Origin: Stratiolaelaps scimitus
Lineage: Eukaryota; Arthropoda; Arachnida; Mesostigmata; Laelapidae
NCBI GenBank assembly: GCA_019614645.1
Contig: JABWDB010000008.1
Span: 3,472,001-3,536,000 of the forward strand
Length of the DNA stretch: 64,000 nucleotides
Reading direction: 5' to 3'
The position numbers were made by a program, and so were the translations under genes. The notes under the pieces are model-generated. The model saw only the letters and a program-made list of their open reading frames with translations. It had not been told where the DNA came from and made no database searches. Shown here one piece after another: positions 24,308-37,248 of the stretch (positions are counted from its first letter, which is position 1; every line of letters begins with the position of its first letter).

Positions 24308-25959
24308 TAGAGAGTATGACCTCTTCTTCGAAGCAGCAGGCATAGGACACGGGGAGGGCGAAAATGGTACGCCGGCAGTCGCCGACGCTAGAAACGGGCA
24401 ATCAGCTGTGGATGAAAAAACATGCCCTGAATAATCGCCACCTTAGCGCGGCTGACGTTCGGTGTTTAACGGTGACATCCGTTGCAGCCATGTCCTATAC
24501 TATAGCGATGTGTGTCTCAAGACCACAAACCTTGGAAAAAAATGACAAGGGGTATCTCAGAGGGCGCCATACATTGCAAGAAATCTTAAGGCGGTGGTGG
24601 GTTTTCAAGTAAAGTTGGCCGCACCCTTAACGAAAATATTTTCTGAATTTCCCTTTTCCTGTACTGAAATTATCATCGGGAAAGTCAATCTTGCTTTGTT
24701 CTCCATAGATGTGAGTAACTTTACGAACACCCTGTACCGTCATCGAGGAAGGGAACCAAAAGGAGGCTTACGGGAGACGTAACTTAACAGATAGAAAGTG
24801 CCGGGAAGGGTAGAACGTAACTTTACAGTTGAAATGACTGCTTCTTCAAAAAAAGACAAGCCACCTTTTCTCATTTCGGAACTTTGTTTCAAACAATTAA
24901 TATATTATAATAGTAATTAAGCGCCTCAATATCAGAGTGCAAATCCTGTTTGCCGATAGAACCGAAATCGCAGTCTGGCAGGTAATTAGAACGCCGAGAT
25001 CACGAGGTGTTTTTCATCGTTTAGTGGCGACCTCGGGACACAATCCGTCGAGATGACTGCAGAAGACGTCTTGACTGGATAGAAATCAACCTTCAATTTG
25101 TGGCACACCAGCTGGATATAACTACAACGGCCTAATAGAGCCTTCATATCTGTTCCGGACAACGTAATAGCGTTAATATTATACTGTCACATCGTTCCAT
25201 ACGATTCGTATCCCATCTGCCAGACGCCACACAGCTCGACTGAACAAAAATCCAATTTATAACAGCTGTCAGCGTAATAACATAATGCTATGTTAGCTAT
25301 TACGAACTGATTCGCGCTCCTGCGTGCGTTACCAAAGTTATGGAACAGCAGTTGAGCCAGCGTTCGCTACCGACACAGCACACGAAGATCACCTCATCGA
25401 TAACAGCTACAGGATAAGGCCTTACAAAACCATGGCAAATTTAAGAATAAAAAAAGCTGATTATCTCCAAGAACAACCAAAGATGCAAATCTCCAAGATG
25501 TAATACTGTACGACCTAAGTCGAGCTCTGTTTGTGCTGATTCCCATTATTTCAATATTCAATATATATATATTATCTGTGCACAAATCAGCACGGATCTA
25601 TGGTACCTAATTACCTATCAATACGGTCTGCCAAATTATTAGCGATTAACGACGACCAAAATTGCCATACTTCAAGCGCGTTGTGCTGTATACATAGGTT
25701 ACGGGTAGTGTTTGCCATCTTCCAGTCGCCGACTTCGCTTGTTGTCCTTATTGAGGCGTTAGATACAATCGACTTCATCAGAACGGGAAAAACCTTCATC
25801 TTTTCCTTGGGTCTTTCCTACTCCATTTGAGGGGCAGTGAAGCCTGATGAGCCGTCGTTGGCAAGGCAAGCGTTCAACGTGGCTAACGCTGAAAATGCTG
25901 GAGACTCGGTCCCTTCGGTGGGCAGTTGTTGTTGTTGTTCTGGTATAGTCTTCAGTCCA

Positions 25960-27830
25960 CTACGCGTCGTATGGACCATCCCATTACCGTCTATAAACCA
26001 ACAGCCCATACAGCCTAACCTATCCTAGGCTCCTTCTCTCGTTATCTCTCGCTCTCTGCCTCTCGTGTCTCCCCTCTCTTCCCCTTTACCGACTGCTTGT
26101 TGCCCTTGCATGGCTGCCCTCACCCAGCCGAGCTTCCGCTCAGCGGCAGCTCTCTCTCTCTTTCTTTCTCTCGCTCTGAGTCGCTTATTTTCTCGATGTG
26201 GCGTGTTGTGTTCTTATTGTTGGCGCCTCCCTCGCGCTTCCCTCCTCTGGGCCGTGCGTGTGTCGATCTTCTTCCAGTTCGTTGTTCGCCCTGCGCGCTG
26301 GCTACGGGCCCTACCTCCTACCGGTTGCGGCGGCGGCGGTGGTGGCAGCACCTATTGCTGGTGGCTAGTAGTTGTACACCAGTAGTAGTAGTAAGGCTGC
26401 TGCGATGCTACAGTCAGCACTGCGAGGTGCTGCTGATGCTGCTGCTGCTGCTCCGCACTCGAGTAACTCCTCACTTCAGCGAGTTGCTCTGGTTGGCCGC
26501 TGAGCGCGGCGGCAGCCGATGGCAATAGCCAGTGGTCAGCTGGTGTAGGTCCGCAGGGTCGCTGTGAAGTGAACAACAGTGAGATAGATATATATATATA
26601 TATCATCACGATATTGCAGTACCACGAGGAGGACGAAGAAGAACGTATTCGAAGAGAGATATACAGAGCTGTCGAAAGGAAGAGTCAACGCAGACGGCAG
26701 TCGAACCGGACCGAATCAAAGGTGTGGGTGCAAATGTGTGTATGGATAGATGCGCCACCTGCTTCCAGTGGCTGGCTGTCGCGTTTTGATCGCGCATGGT
26801 CGACGACGTTTGAGAGAACTGCGCTCATTGGCTAGGAACGAATTGAACAGTACGGCCGTTACCGGATCGAGCAGCCGCTCGGGGGGGCATCCACCTAGCA
26901 CCTAGCCACCTGATTTCGTTAAGTCGGCTACTGCTGCTGCCACTGCAGCGGTTCCTACATCCGCGCTATCGTTCGTCGTTATTCTGTTACCGAGGGACAA
27001 CACGCCCCAGCTACCGGCGGGCACGGGGAGCTGCTCAGCGATCAGTCAGTCATGGACGGCACGAGAGCGGCAAACGTGGCGTGCGCAGTGACCAGAGAAA
27101 GAGTTACAGGGTGAGATTGAGCAAACAGCAAAACATGAAAGATTAAACCGCGACGGCGGGAGATGATCGTAGCAGTGGGATGTGACGAGTAGAAACAGGT
27201 GAACAATCGAACCTCGACAGCTCGGTGTTATCCTGCGAGGATGTCCTCCCCATGGCTTGCACACATGGTACTGAAGCGAGCGACGTGCGAGTGACGACTA
27301 GACGGGAGCGTGGCTTCTCGCAGGAGGCAGTCGCCGCTGTCCGTCGACAGGATCATCGAACGGATGGCAAGAGCATTAGGCAGCATTAGCGGCTGCCGCG
27401 ACGCGTCAGGAGTATCGAAAAGGGAGGAGAGAGATCGGTCTGTGTGCGTGTGTGTTTGTGTAAGCGCAGTCGGTTACAGTTAGCCGTCACATAGGTAGGG
27501 ACGACCGCACTGGCACTAGGCGTGTGTCATTCCCTGCGGCAGGTATTATACCTTGCGGGACATCTGTGCCGTAGCGGGCCGCAGCGCGAGCACAACGACA
27601 ACGATTGCCGATATTATCGCAGGCGAGAGCGAGTGGAGATAGGTAGCCGTCGACGTTACCGCTCGTATATCTCTGCTGTAACCACGCGCTCGACTGCTAC
27701 AGCAGCAGCAGCACCACCACCGTTGAGTGTTGATTGTTCGGCTGCGACCGTTGGACGTATCGACCACAACCACATCTATCAGTAGTTCAAGCAGGCAGTA
27801 CGCGCGAGCTGGTCGCCATGTGAATATTGC
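25960..27830. promoter_or_regulatory. G+C- and CTG-rich block, possible promoter or 5' exon
   Basis: Composition rises sharply here, with CT-rich tracts (26040-26175), GGC/GGT and CTG triplet runs, and many CpG. Overlapping ORFs of about 85-145 residues are low-complexity and match nothing I know. This is typical of 5' untranslated exons or promoter sequence of an arthropod regulatory gene, but no coding exon to go with it was found. Confidence 0.3.
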
Positions 27831-27831
27831 T

Positions 27832-27837
<6 letters not shown>

Positions 27838-27863
<26 letters not shown>

Positions 27864-27873
27864 GATATATATA
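27838..27873. repeat. AT-rich microsatellite
   Basis: AT dinucleotide run interrupted by one G; further ATATAT runs follow to about 27950. Confidence 0.9.
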
Positions 27874-27999
27874 TCAAATCTATATGATACAGAGGAGAGG
27901 ATGTCTACCCACATCCACACATACATATATATGTATATATATATATAGATACATACATAAACACACCTGGTAAGGTGTGATCAATTCCGTCTGTGCAAT

Positions 28000-29760
28000 T
28001 ACGTGCGCGTGTGGTGATGTGTGGCAACATCGACAACGAATGGTCACGGTCCATCGAATGGAATCGTTCCCTAGCAATGTTACAAATTTGTCCGTATCTG
28101 TGACAGGTGGGAGAGAAACAGATATCAAACGCGAATGAAGATCCAAAGGAAAGACGTCAGTGCAGTTTCGACAAAGACTCTTTCTTTCATCTAAATGTAA
28201 GTTGTACTTGCAAACTGATGTCGAACTCCGTCCACGGTGACCTGTTGGGGCTCATTTCTAATCAGTGATCTGACGTCAGGCAATAACAATAGAATAATAA
28301 TAACAGCAACAACGAAAATCTTATCACTTATATTTCAGTTATTTCAGCGCTAAAAACTTGAACTGTAGTTGTATGGCTAGTTCAATTTGTTCACAAGTCA
28401 TAGGCAAACACGACAGGTTTAGCGCGATGTCGATCAACGTATTAATTACGTAATTATTCCTATAATTACGCCTACTGTTGTGTACAGCATCGTCAAGCAG
28501 TCTTAACGGTTCATTCTGCATTTCGTTCGACATGATGGGCATTGAGTCAGTGTGAATTCTCGTTCTTACAATGCTATTCGATAGCTCAGTCAACGAGGTA
28601 GTCGGTCAATGCCGGCGATGATTAAAATCGCGGAGATGGAGATAGGCTCGTAATTTCTATTAGCGATTGGCCGCCGATCAGGAAAGAACGATCTTATATC
28701 ACCGTTCCTGTCATCCTATTACTAAACGTCGTTGGCAATTTGCCTTTGTAACTATTGTAGTTTGGTAGGCTCGGTTGAATCACGACGGAACGTGATTGCC
28801 GCCTGCTGGTACGCGCGTCTACGCCGGATTATTTCTGCCCTTACGTGAAGATGAATTGTAAGCATAGCTCATGAGCTGCGATTTACAGCTGCTTCGAACT
28901 ATATAGCTCGTTGAGAGAACGATGTCTTCGTCGTACACCGGTCACTGGAGGGGTTGAGTTGTTGACAATGGTGAATGACGTATGACACCTCCGGCGGCAT
29001 CGCTCAGCAACGGCGAGAGTCGTGCTGGCTTGCTGTGCGCCTTTGTTTTTAATCGTGGCAGGAGAATCCTCATAGACACCCAATTATTGCTGGGTAGTGT
29101 GACACTCCAGGGGGATGGATCGTCTCTCCCTAACCTACTCACTAAACTTCGTACACCAAAAACCTCCTCTGATGGTGTGGGGGATGACCCAGGCAAGCCT
29201 TATCAGCATTACTTCGCGAAGGCTTGCTATGTCCTGACGAAATCTAACCATCCCATCCGCGTCCAGGTCCCGAAGGGTCTGTGACGCTGTTTCAGGAGCT
29301 GTCTCCGTGCCCTCCTCTCTGCGATATCTATTTGAACAGATGTACGCCTACCGATACATATATGCGGCATTGGCACGGTCGCTAATGCGCGCATCAGCTT
29401 GTCGGATCAGTTTTGTTTACCTAATGCTTTTTTTTTACATAATGTCGCATACGAGAGCATCAGACGTGTAGCAGCAAACAATGCGATCGATGCATGTCTA
29501 TGCCTTCCACGGCTGCGTAGCCAACAGAGGAGTTCTTGCTTCGACTAATGAATACGCCATCACTTTCTCTATGTAGGTTGGTCCCTACTGTAGACGCATC
29601 ATCGTCTAGGTTTACACGGCCACGTGAAAATTGACACTTAACCTTACTAGCCGGGCGTTCTTCCCGGCCCACGTGGCGTGGCCGACAAAACTGCGCTACG
29701 ATTTTTACCTCTGGCCTTTACAAGCTGGTGCATTCGCATTTTGATGCTGATATAGTAAAC

Positions 29761-29794
<34 letters not shown>

Positions 29795-32650
29795 TATGAA
29801 GTAATTTATTAAATAGCCGTACGTCCGAATATTCTCTGTCTGCGTGTGTATACCTCTGCTCGATATTACCAGTATAAGCCTTAGCTATGTCTTCCGGCTA
29901 AACGATGTTCTGGTAAACGACTGGGTGAGGAGGCAGAACAGTTAAGGATAATGAATGTCCTTTCTTCCGAAATCCCAGGATGCATCTGACTGATGATTGA
30001 CGGACTTTGTCCCGTCATACTCTGCTGACGTTGCCGTAGTCCTGGATCGCACTTTCCGAACACACTCGTTGTTTTTTTTTGGAGGACGTCCTTTTCGTAA
30101 TTTCCGTTTACTATAACATCCTGCGTAACTGCAATACCGCTTTTTTTATGCGTGACGGTGCAAGATATTCCCATTTTACATTTCACAGGGCATAGCAGTG
30201 CATGGAGCGACTCTACAGTTTATTCACGGGTACTGCACGTAACCTTGGAAATTCTTGAACTTGCTCGAAATAGCGAACGAATATAATCGCTGAGAGGTGA
30301 CGGTAATGTTAGCAATAATAATAATATAGTAGTAGTATGATCATAAATATGTATTCATCTCATAGCACGCACCGGCGGCTAAACTCATCGAAGAGCAGAA
30401 ATCCGAGATTTAACTGTTGGTTCGTGACCCATATCACGTTGTACTCATTCATCCAACGATGCAGGTCTTCTACACAGCTGTCAATTTGCATCTCTACCGT
30501 TCTTAATCCCATTGCACTGTCGTTACCGTGCGGAGGATTGCATCCATTTTGCAGTGATACATCCCGTCGATGAATGTTTCCGAGGCGTCGAGATCGTGTC
30601 GGGCGTCATGCTCGGCTCGTTAATTACATCACGCCATGCAGCACCACAGGGTCGGATGGGTCAACAACAGTGGTCACTCTGAAAGCGATTTATGAAATAG
30701 ACACAACCCTCTGTCATACACGACACGACCCGGCCGGACCCGACACTACAGAGTACAGTATTGTCGTCCTGCAGGTTGGTCGTAATCTTTGTCACTACAA
30801 CCCTTTGTGTCGACACCTCCGCGGTTCGTTTGGCATTGTGTTGTGATTATTATAACATATTGTTGCTGAGCCGCTCGACCGTTTCGCCGGCCTGCTGGTT
30901 AGCGTTGTAGAGTGAGCTCTATCCTATGGCTATCAGGGAGATTTGTCTGTCCAACGGTGTGCGTCAGAAAAGCGAATGCCGTCGCAAGCATTGCGCACCC
31001 ATTGTCAACTGACGAATCGGCAGATGGCCATCTATTGTGGGCGGTGGCATTCTCCTTCATTCTCAAGCGAGCCGAATTACGAAGTCGATCTCGTATAGAC
31101 TTATTAGAGCGGTTTATGTTTTTTTTTTTTAACGACAACTATGTAGTCATCAACCCTCTGTTGTTGGTGCCATGGTGGTTATCAGCCTTATTCGATGATT
31201 TCCAGCAACAGCCGCTATGATCGCGGCGAATTGTGACACGTAAGCATAATAAACAGTAGGAGCAAAACCGAGCCGATTAATACCGCAGACATTGTTCGAG
31301 GCAGACACCCGGCGTTTATTTGCGACGTTTGGCCTCTGCTGATTGCGTGGCTTGCCCTATGCCGCATCAGTTACATGAGCCGATGTGAGAGACTTGGTAT
31401 TATGGACGACAAGTGCTTGCAGACGTGGTGCCGGAAATACATATGTATCCATTGTATTATAAATTGATGTGGAAATAGACCATCAGTTAGGTAGAATCCA
31501 TATAGAGGAAAAAAAAAGCCTATGCGATATTGAGAGCTGTCGGTTCCGGTAGCTGTTGGCCCAGTGGCCCAATTCGGCACAATGAAACATACGTGACTGA
31601 CGTCTGCACAAGTCGGCTCTCATATCGCATCTGTGTGCACCTGTCTACCAGTGTTGGGCTTTGTGAAATTTCCGGGCTCGCTGGATACCGATATCTGCTT
31701 GACTTTCGCCTGTAGCGACGTCGAACATAGCAACGTGAACACATGGCGGACGCACGGTTTTCGATGGCTTAACCCCCCCTCCTTCTCGCCTCACCCCATG
31801 TCCATAGAACTTCACTCTCAAAAAGGCGATTCCTGTCGAAATCGCCTTGATGGAATCGACTTTCGTTGGTTTATCGCTCTGCGTAGTGTAGTATTTGGTA
31901 GCTTTCTTCTCGCGATACTTCGTCTGCCAATGATTCCGCCTCCCACGTGTCAGTTTTCGGGGAGTTTGATAGCTATCCACGAAGGTCCAGCAGGTTCCTT
32001 TGTTCTTCAAGTCCTGCTGGGAGGCCAGGTGTATGGAAGCAATGGACCACGCCGAGACTCTTCTGGTTTCCATCACTTCTGAGCAGACTGAGTAGACCTC
32101 ACTGTGATTGCTCCTGAGATCATATCGTTTTGTTAGGAAAAATCACGGAAATTTGGAGGGAAATCATCTCCGGTCCTTTCTCCGCCGTGTAAACGTAATG
32201 CCGACGATCGTTCCCCACGAAACTGTCGTCAGAGAAACACCAATGGCGTATCTTCGCCTTTCGCCGTTATCCTAATTACACGAACGCATCAACTAATAAG
32301 GGTTCAATTTTGTAACACGTACACCATCTTAGCGTAAGAGATTTCACCCGCGGCCCCTCAGATATTTTACAAGTGTCATCGAACTCAACTGCATATGACA
32401 GCATACGTGCTTACTTAAAAGTTTGTAACAACAAATGGAGTGTATATGGTAAGGGTCGGCATATCGTTTTCGAGACAGGTTCACCCTCATCGTATAATTT
32501 GCTTAAGCGATCTACGGATAAGAAGATAATAGTGTTTCTGTACATGCAGTAGCCTCGTTAACAAGGCGTTACCAATTAGAGTATCATGCAGTAATATTTC
32601 ATCTTGTTACCTCGTTAATCCTTAGCATGAAAATCTGCCCGAGCATTCGA
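28000..32650. other. Gene-poor stretch
   Basis: No gene supported. Two overlapping ORFs of 149 (plus) and 143 (minus) residues at 31633-32082 match nothing recognised. An (AT)16 tract lies at 29762-29793. Confidence 0.45.
29762..29793. repeat. (AT)16 microsatellite
   Basis: Uninterrupted 32-bp AT run. Confidence 0.95.
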
Positions 32651-32656
32651 GGTCTT

Positions 32657-32962
32657 CTATTCAATGAATCTGCTAGAATATTCGAAGTCACTTTGGAGCC
32701 TCTGCTGTGTGTTTAAGGTGATCTTACTCAGGTTGACCTGTTCTGATCTGGAGATGAGGTTCCTTAAATGTCTACGTAAATGAAATTTGTATTTAATGGC
32801 TCGGATTCCCATTAAGTGTCTTACTGCGTCCTCAGTTCGTGTCATCTCGACGAGCTTCACCCAGCAGTGCTCTCGGTGGTGGACAATTCCGCCGACCGAG
32901 CAGGCTTGGAAGCAGCGGATATATTTTTCAACATTCTTCGATTGTTCGATGCTTCAACAGCA
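32657..32962 (-). other. Unidentified protein-like ORF
   Basis: About 100 codons open on the minus strand (without needing an ATG), ending at TGA. The segment HCWVKLVEMTRTEDAVRHL followed by MGI resembles the RNP1-to-helix-2 pattern of RNA-recognition motifs (aromatic-x-V-x-hydrophobic...DA..L.G). The Lys/Arg-rich HLRRHLRNLISR comes next. A stop lies just upstream and no partner exon was found, so it may be a decayed gene, a transposon piece, or chance. Confidence 0.2.
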
Positions 32963-33857
32963 TCTACACGGTTCTACCTCACCTGCCTACTTTCGCCTGT
33001 TGGCCATGTGGTCAGTTAAATGGTGCTGCTTCCACAATGTCCCTTGTAAAAGAAACGTTGTCTCTTACGGAAGTGATTCAATGTTTCAGCAATATCGGCT
33101 TACGCCTTACGAAAGTTGGCCTCTGACCACCTCATCAGACCGGCCCATTTGAATGCTGTCGACTGCATCAGAGACATTGTTGCTGGTCTTAATCTGGTTG
33201 CATAGTACGGTCCGTCCACATATCTGTCCCGTTTACTATAAAGCGGATAATGGAAGGTGACAATTATGTTATAATTTTATAATTATATAATGCACACATT
33301 TATAAATTTTTGCCAATATACAATGGATTTATCCGAAGATTGTCATGATCATCAACGATTCTTCGTCCAACACCTGTACGCATCCATGTGAACAATGGAT
33401 GAATCTACTTGATACCGAGTGAGACCGCCTGCGCCACCATAACGGGGACACATACAAGGCGAGTAATACCTGGTGACTAATGACCTGTCTGAAGCAAGAC
33501 AATATCGTTTCGCCAGTGTGTTCCGGTGCACCCAACGATAAATCAGCGCAAAATTAACGTGCCACAGCACTCCACTTTAGCTAACAAGAGCGAGCCCGAG
33601 CCGACTGAGAGCTATATATAGCCCACAGACCTTGCGTAATAATAATAATAATACATATATTTATCTATCGTCCGTCTATGAGTCTAAATGCATGTCACCG
33701 CTTTGTCGACTGGGCGTCGAATGCGTAACAAAAGAGCTTCCGCGCGAATTCTGCCAAATAGATCAACGGCGTTGAATTAATAGAGGGAAGAATAATGTAT
33801 TTATGGCTACTGTATTGGCACGAGGAGGGAGCTTGGTGGGTGATTAAGTGGGTAATT

Positions 33858-33945
33858 CGAGCCCGATGGCGCGGTGCATTCGTGTGCGCTTTGCAACTGG
33901 AGGAGACTCGCAGGCGTTCGGGTTCGACTCCAACCGTTGCACATT
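33858..33945 (+). mobile_element. tRNA-like segment, possible SINE remnant
   Basis: CGATGGCGCGGTGC resembles an A box with a GCGC/GCGC D-arm, and GGGTTCGACTCC about 50 bp later is a good B box. The T and anticodon stems do not pair well, so no functional tRNA is proposed. Confidence 0.22.
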
Positions 33946-34334
33946 TTCAAATAGGCGTCGTTCTTGCGAAGCAATGAAAATATAGGTTAAAAAACAGAGA
34001 GTGAAGATAATGCCGAAATCTTCAACTTAGCCCTTAAGTGGTTCCCAGGCCAAGCGCTACCTGGATGATTTGGGCAGTTAACAATCCTAGCAACAACGAA
34101 AAACACTACATTTGCAGCACCGTAAACACACGGTGAGTAATGTTGTATATCTGATTCTTGAACTTCAACCGATGGAGTGAAACCTATTGGGCACTTCACG
34201 TACAGTTTATCTTAATCCCACCGCAAATAAGAACGTAAGCGCTGGTAAAGATTATGATGATATCCGCAACCATATAATTAATTACATTTAGCTATACAGC
34301 TTTAAAACATACAATAATTAGAGAATTAATTGGG

Positions 34335-34458
34335 AAGAGGGTTTCAGGCCGAGACCGTCATACTCCCAAGGGAGGCGATACTACTTCTGCTTCTCTGCAG
34401 AAGCAGCGACGAGAAGGCGATGCTGAAGGAAATAATCTACGCGCCTGTCCCCCGACGA
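34335..34458 (-). mobile_element. LINE-like retrotransposon 3' fragment, copy 2
   Basis: The minus strand reads SSGDRRVDYFLQHRLLVAAS, aligned with GDRRAGSFLLQRLSLAV of the copy at 16.6 kb. Downstream in both copies is the same TAATNATTGTATGTTT-type sequence, so the 3' ends coincide. A (TTA)7 run (34460-34480) abuts the 5' side, suggesting 5' truncation at a microsatellite. Confidence 0.45.
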
Positions 34459-34459
34459 G

Positions 34460-34480
34460 TTATTATTATTATTATTATTA
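34460..34480. repeat. (TTA)7 microsatellite
   Basis: Uninterrupted 21-bp triplet run at the edge of a LINE-like fragment. Confidence 0.95.
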
Positions 34481-37217
34481 TGGTAATGTTTTCATAACGG
34501 GTGGATAAGTGCTTAATGAGTGGTTACATTTTATTATCGAAAATTCCTACGCCTTCGACAGATTCCAGTCTTATATTGGTGCTTCGCAATGGGTGTCTCT
34601 TGATTTCAAGGCTAAGAAGCAATCTCAGGGCCAGTTAGTGAACGCAGAGCTGCCGCTACTACAAGACAATCATAAAACAGTATGCAATTTCGGCGTGCTC
34701 AAATCGAAGCTGCATCGTGCGTTTCGATGAAGCTCTGTTACATTATATTACATATATAGTATAACGACGTAAAGTGCTTGATAAGCGTGTTTCTGATCCC
34801 ATTTCGACAATTCGATGAGTGATATCTATGCGGGTTTAGCAAATGCGGGTTTTCTCTCTCACTCCATCTCTACATCCTTCTCTTCCACGACCAACGATCG
34901 GTCGACGAGACGGGCCGCTAGGAATGGCTCCGCGCTCGTTTGGAATTATTGCTCAGGTTGTTCGAATTACTCCCTGATTACTTCGCCGTCTACGAGTTGG
35001 TTCCACGAACTCAATCACTTCAGAACTGTGATCGCCTGGATGATGACGTTGTCGGCTGCGCGTTGTGCTCTCCACACGACTCAATTCTACGTGAATTAAA
35101 CAACAACAAAAAAAAGGTAATACCATTCGATGACACTGTACCAATGTGATATCAGCACCCCTGTGCTCGGCTGTATCACAGTGAGTTTCTTTAACTGTGC
35201 GATCCGGTCCAACGATCATGACACTATGCTGCTTTCGATCCCGCGTTGTGTGTGAGCTGCGACTCAAGTATTGTGCGGCTTAGTTACAATAGGCGAACAA
35301 ACACAAACTCGAAGATAGCGAATGTGTTCACTACTATGATACTTCAATAGAACAAATAGCTTTATGAAGCAGGGTCACACACACACACACAGACGTAGAT
35401 CGGCATACGTTCAAATAAGCAGCAGCTCGCTTCCAAACTAGGTTAAATTTAGGTTATGCTGAGCGTATGTAATTTAAAAATGAATCCGAATCACTCAAAC
35501 GAGTGGCACAACAATGTGATTAGCGGAGCTAATGAGCCGTCACTCAAGTTGCCCCTTTAGCAAAATGGCACTGTTCGTTATCTCGGCTATACCCAACCCG
35601 CTGCGATATATCCGGTAGAGCACACGATATGTTCCCTGTTATTCCGTAGTAGTGGTGCTAGCTGTAACGGGCGCGTTTACTGTCTACGATCTCTCTCCCT
35701 CTCTCTCCTGGCTCTCAATATATCTATATATATCCATCTCTTACGGAAAAGCTAAGCGGAAAGAAATAAATCTCCAGATCGCAGATTTTTCTCGAGTGCT
35801 TACACGGCCGAGTGGCATTGTTTAGGAGATTGTGTCGAGTCAGTATCGCTGTTTGATGTATGTTTCTCTAGCATGGTTATGCGTAGTAATGCATAATATA
35901 TACATCCAGATATTTGTTAATGTACCGCTGACTGTTCTCGGTGGTGACGAGGTTTATCGAATCATGAATTATACTGGTAACTAGCTACGTTGTTGTAACA
36001 AGGCAAATTCACACGTTCCAGTGGTTGATGATTGAATGCTTCGGCGTTGTGCGGGCGCTCACACCTCCACCAATCGTGGTGACAACATGCCAGTGAATAG
36101 AGGCTGTGCCTGAATCTCGGAAGACTTTACCGTCTATCCTAATTACTGTGTTGTTTTTATGTCCGTTATGCTCAATATCGAAATAGCCAAAAATGGCCGA
36201 AGTTGCTAGCGAAATATCTTGTAATAACATGATATTCAACTAGGTGTTTTGACACATGTCGTGTTTGTTGACCCATGTCGTTCTAGGCTCTGCATGGGAA
36301 TTCGTTGCAACAATAGAAGCAAGTAATCGCCGCTGCACTGGACAACACGCCCTAGTCGCGCAGTGTTTGTTGTTTGCTAGCCGATGCTTGCTTCTATGTG
36401 TATGTTTTAGGAGAAAGAGGGAGAGAGAGAGAGAGAGCGATTGAGAAAGTAAAGAGTTTTTTTTCTTAACTGAAACGCAGCGAAAGTATCGTCAAACTCG
36501 GTGCTGCTAACGTTGTGAGAGTTCTGCCACGAGATGGCTGGCGTAAGCTCGGTGACACGACGCGATAACGGCACAGCGGCGCCCGTTATCAAGCGTTGTG
36601 ATCGCCACGTCACGCCGCAACCATGGTCGTGGAGAAAACGCCGGTGTTATATGGATCGATGGCAATATCCGAGAATTCAGGGTTGTCGAGACACACAAAC
36701 AGTGTAATAAGAGGGGTGGTTCCCACGGGGTCACAAACAGACCGCCGCTGGGAAATATCCGTTTCGCTAAATATCCTTTGATTTCGGGCTGTTTCGGTAC
36801 GGGATTGTCTTGGTTACGTTTTGCCGCGCTGAGGAATGAAAGAGCTCGCGATTGGTGGAACGCACTCAATGACAGGAGAGCGCGGGCATTGTGTTGACTG
36901 AACGAGTATTGCGTTTCGCGTTGCCCGGAGGTCAACTGACGAAAATGTACTGCACAAACTGACTTCGTAACGGACGATTCCTTCGAGGCACCGCCACCAA
37001 GCCGATGGCGCTAAATGTACTTTATATATTGCAAATGCTGATTCCTACTGTCACGTAGACAATCCTGTACCATGTCTAATGATGACAGCGCGCAAGAATA
37101 GCCGGTTCAGTGCACCATTTGCCAAGTGAACTTAATGCCAACGTTGGCTAGGTTCCTGTGCATTACGGGGCTAATCCGCCTCTCGAGAGCGGTACGCTCA
37201 ACAACTGTCTCTCTCAT

Positions 37218-37220
<3 letters not shown>

Positions 37221-37248
<28 letters not shown>
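37221..37248. repeat. (CT)14 microsatellite
   Basis: Uninterrupted 28-bp CT run. Confidence 0.95.

Larger units (their letters stand above)
19800..25900. other. Gene-poor stretch
   Basis: No coding gene supported. Contains a tRNA-like SINE candidate (20.85 kb), (AT)n tracts (20.63 and 24.22 kb) and one hairpin (24.26 kb). The rest is unremarkable mixed-composition sequence with short random ORFs. Confidence 0.5.

Noticed and set aside
31633..32082. Overlapping ORFs of 149 (plus) and 143 (minus) codons
   Set aside because: Neither resembles a known family, no splice partners were seen, and both being open at once suggests composition rather than coding.
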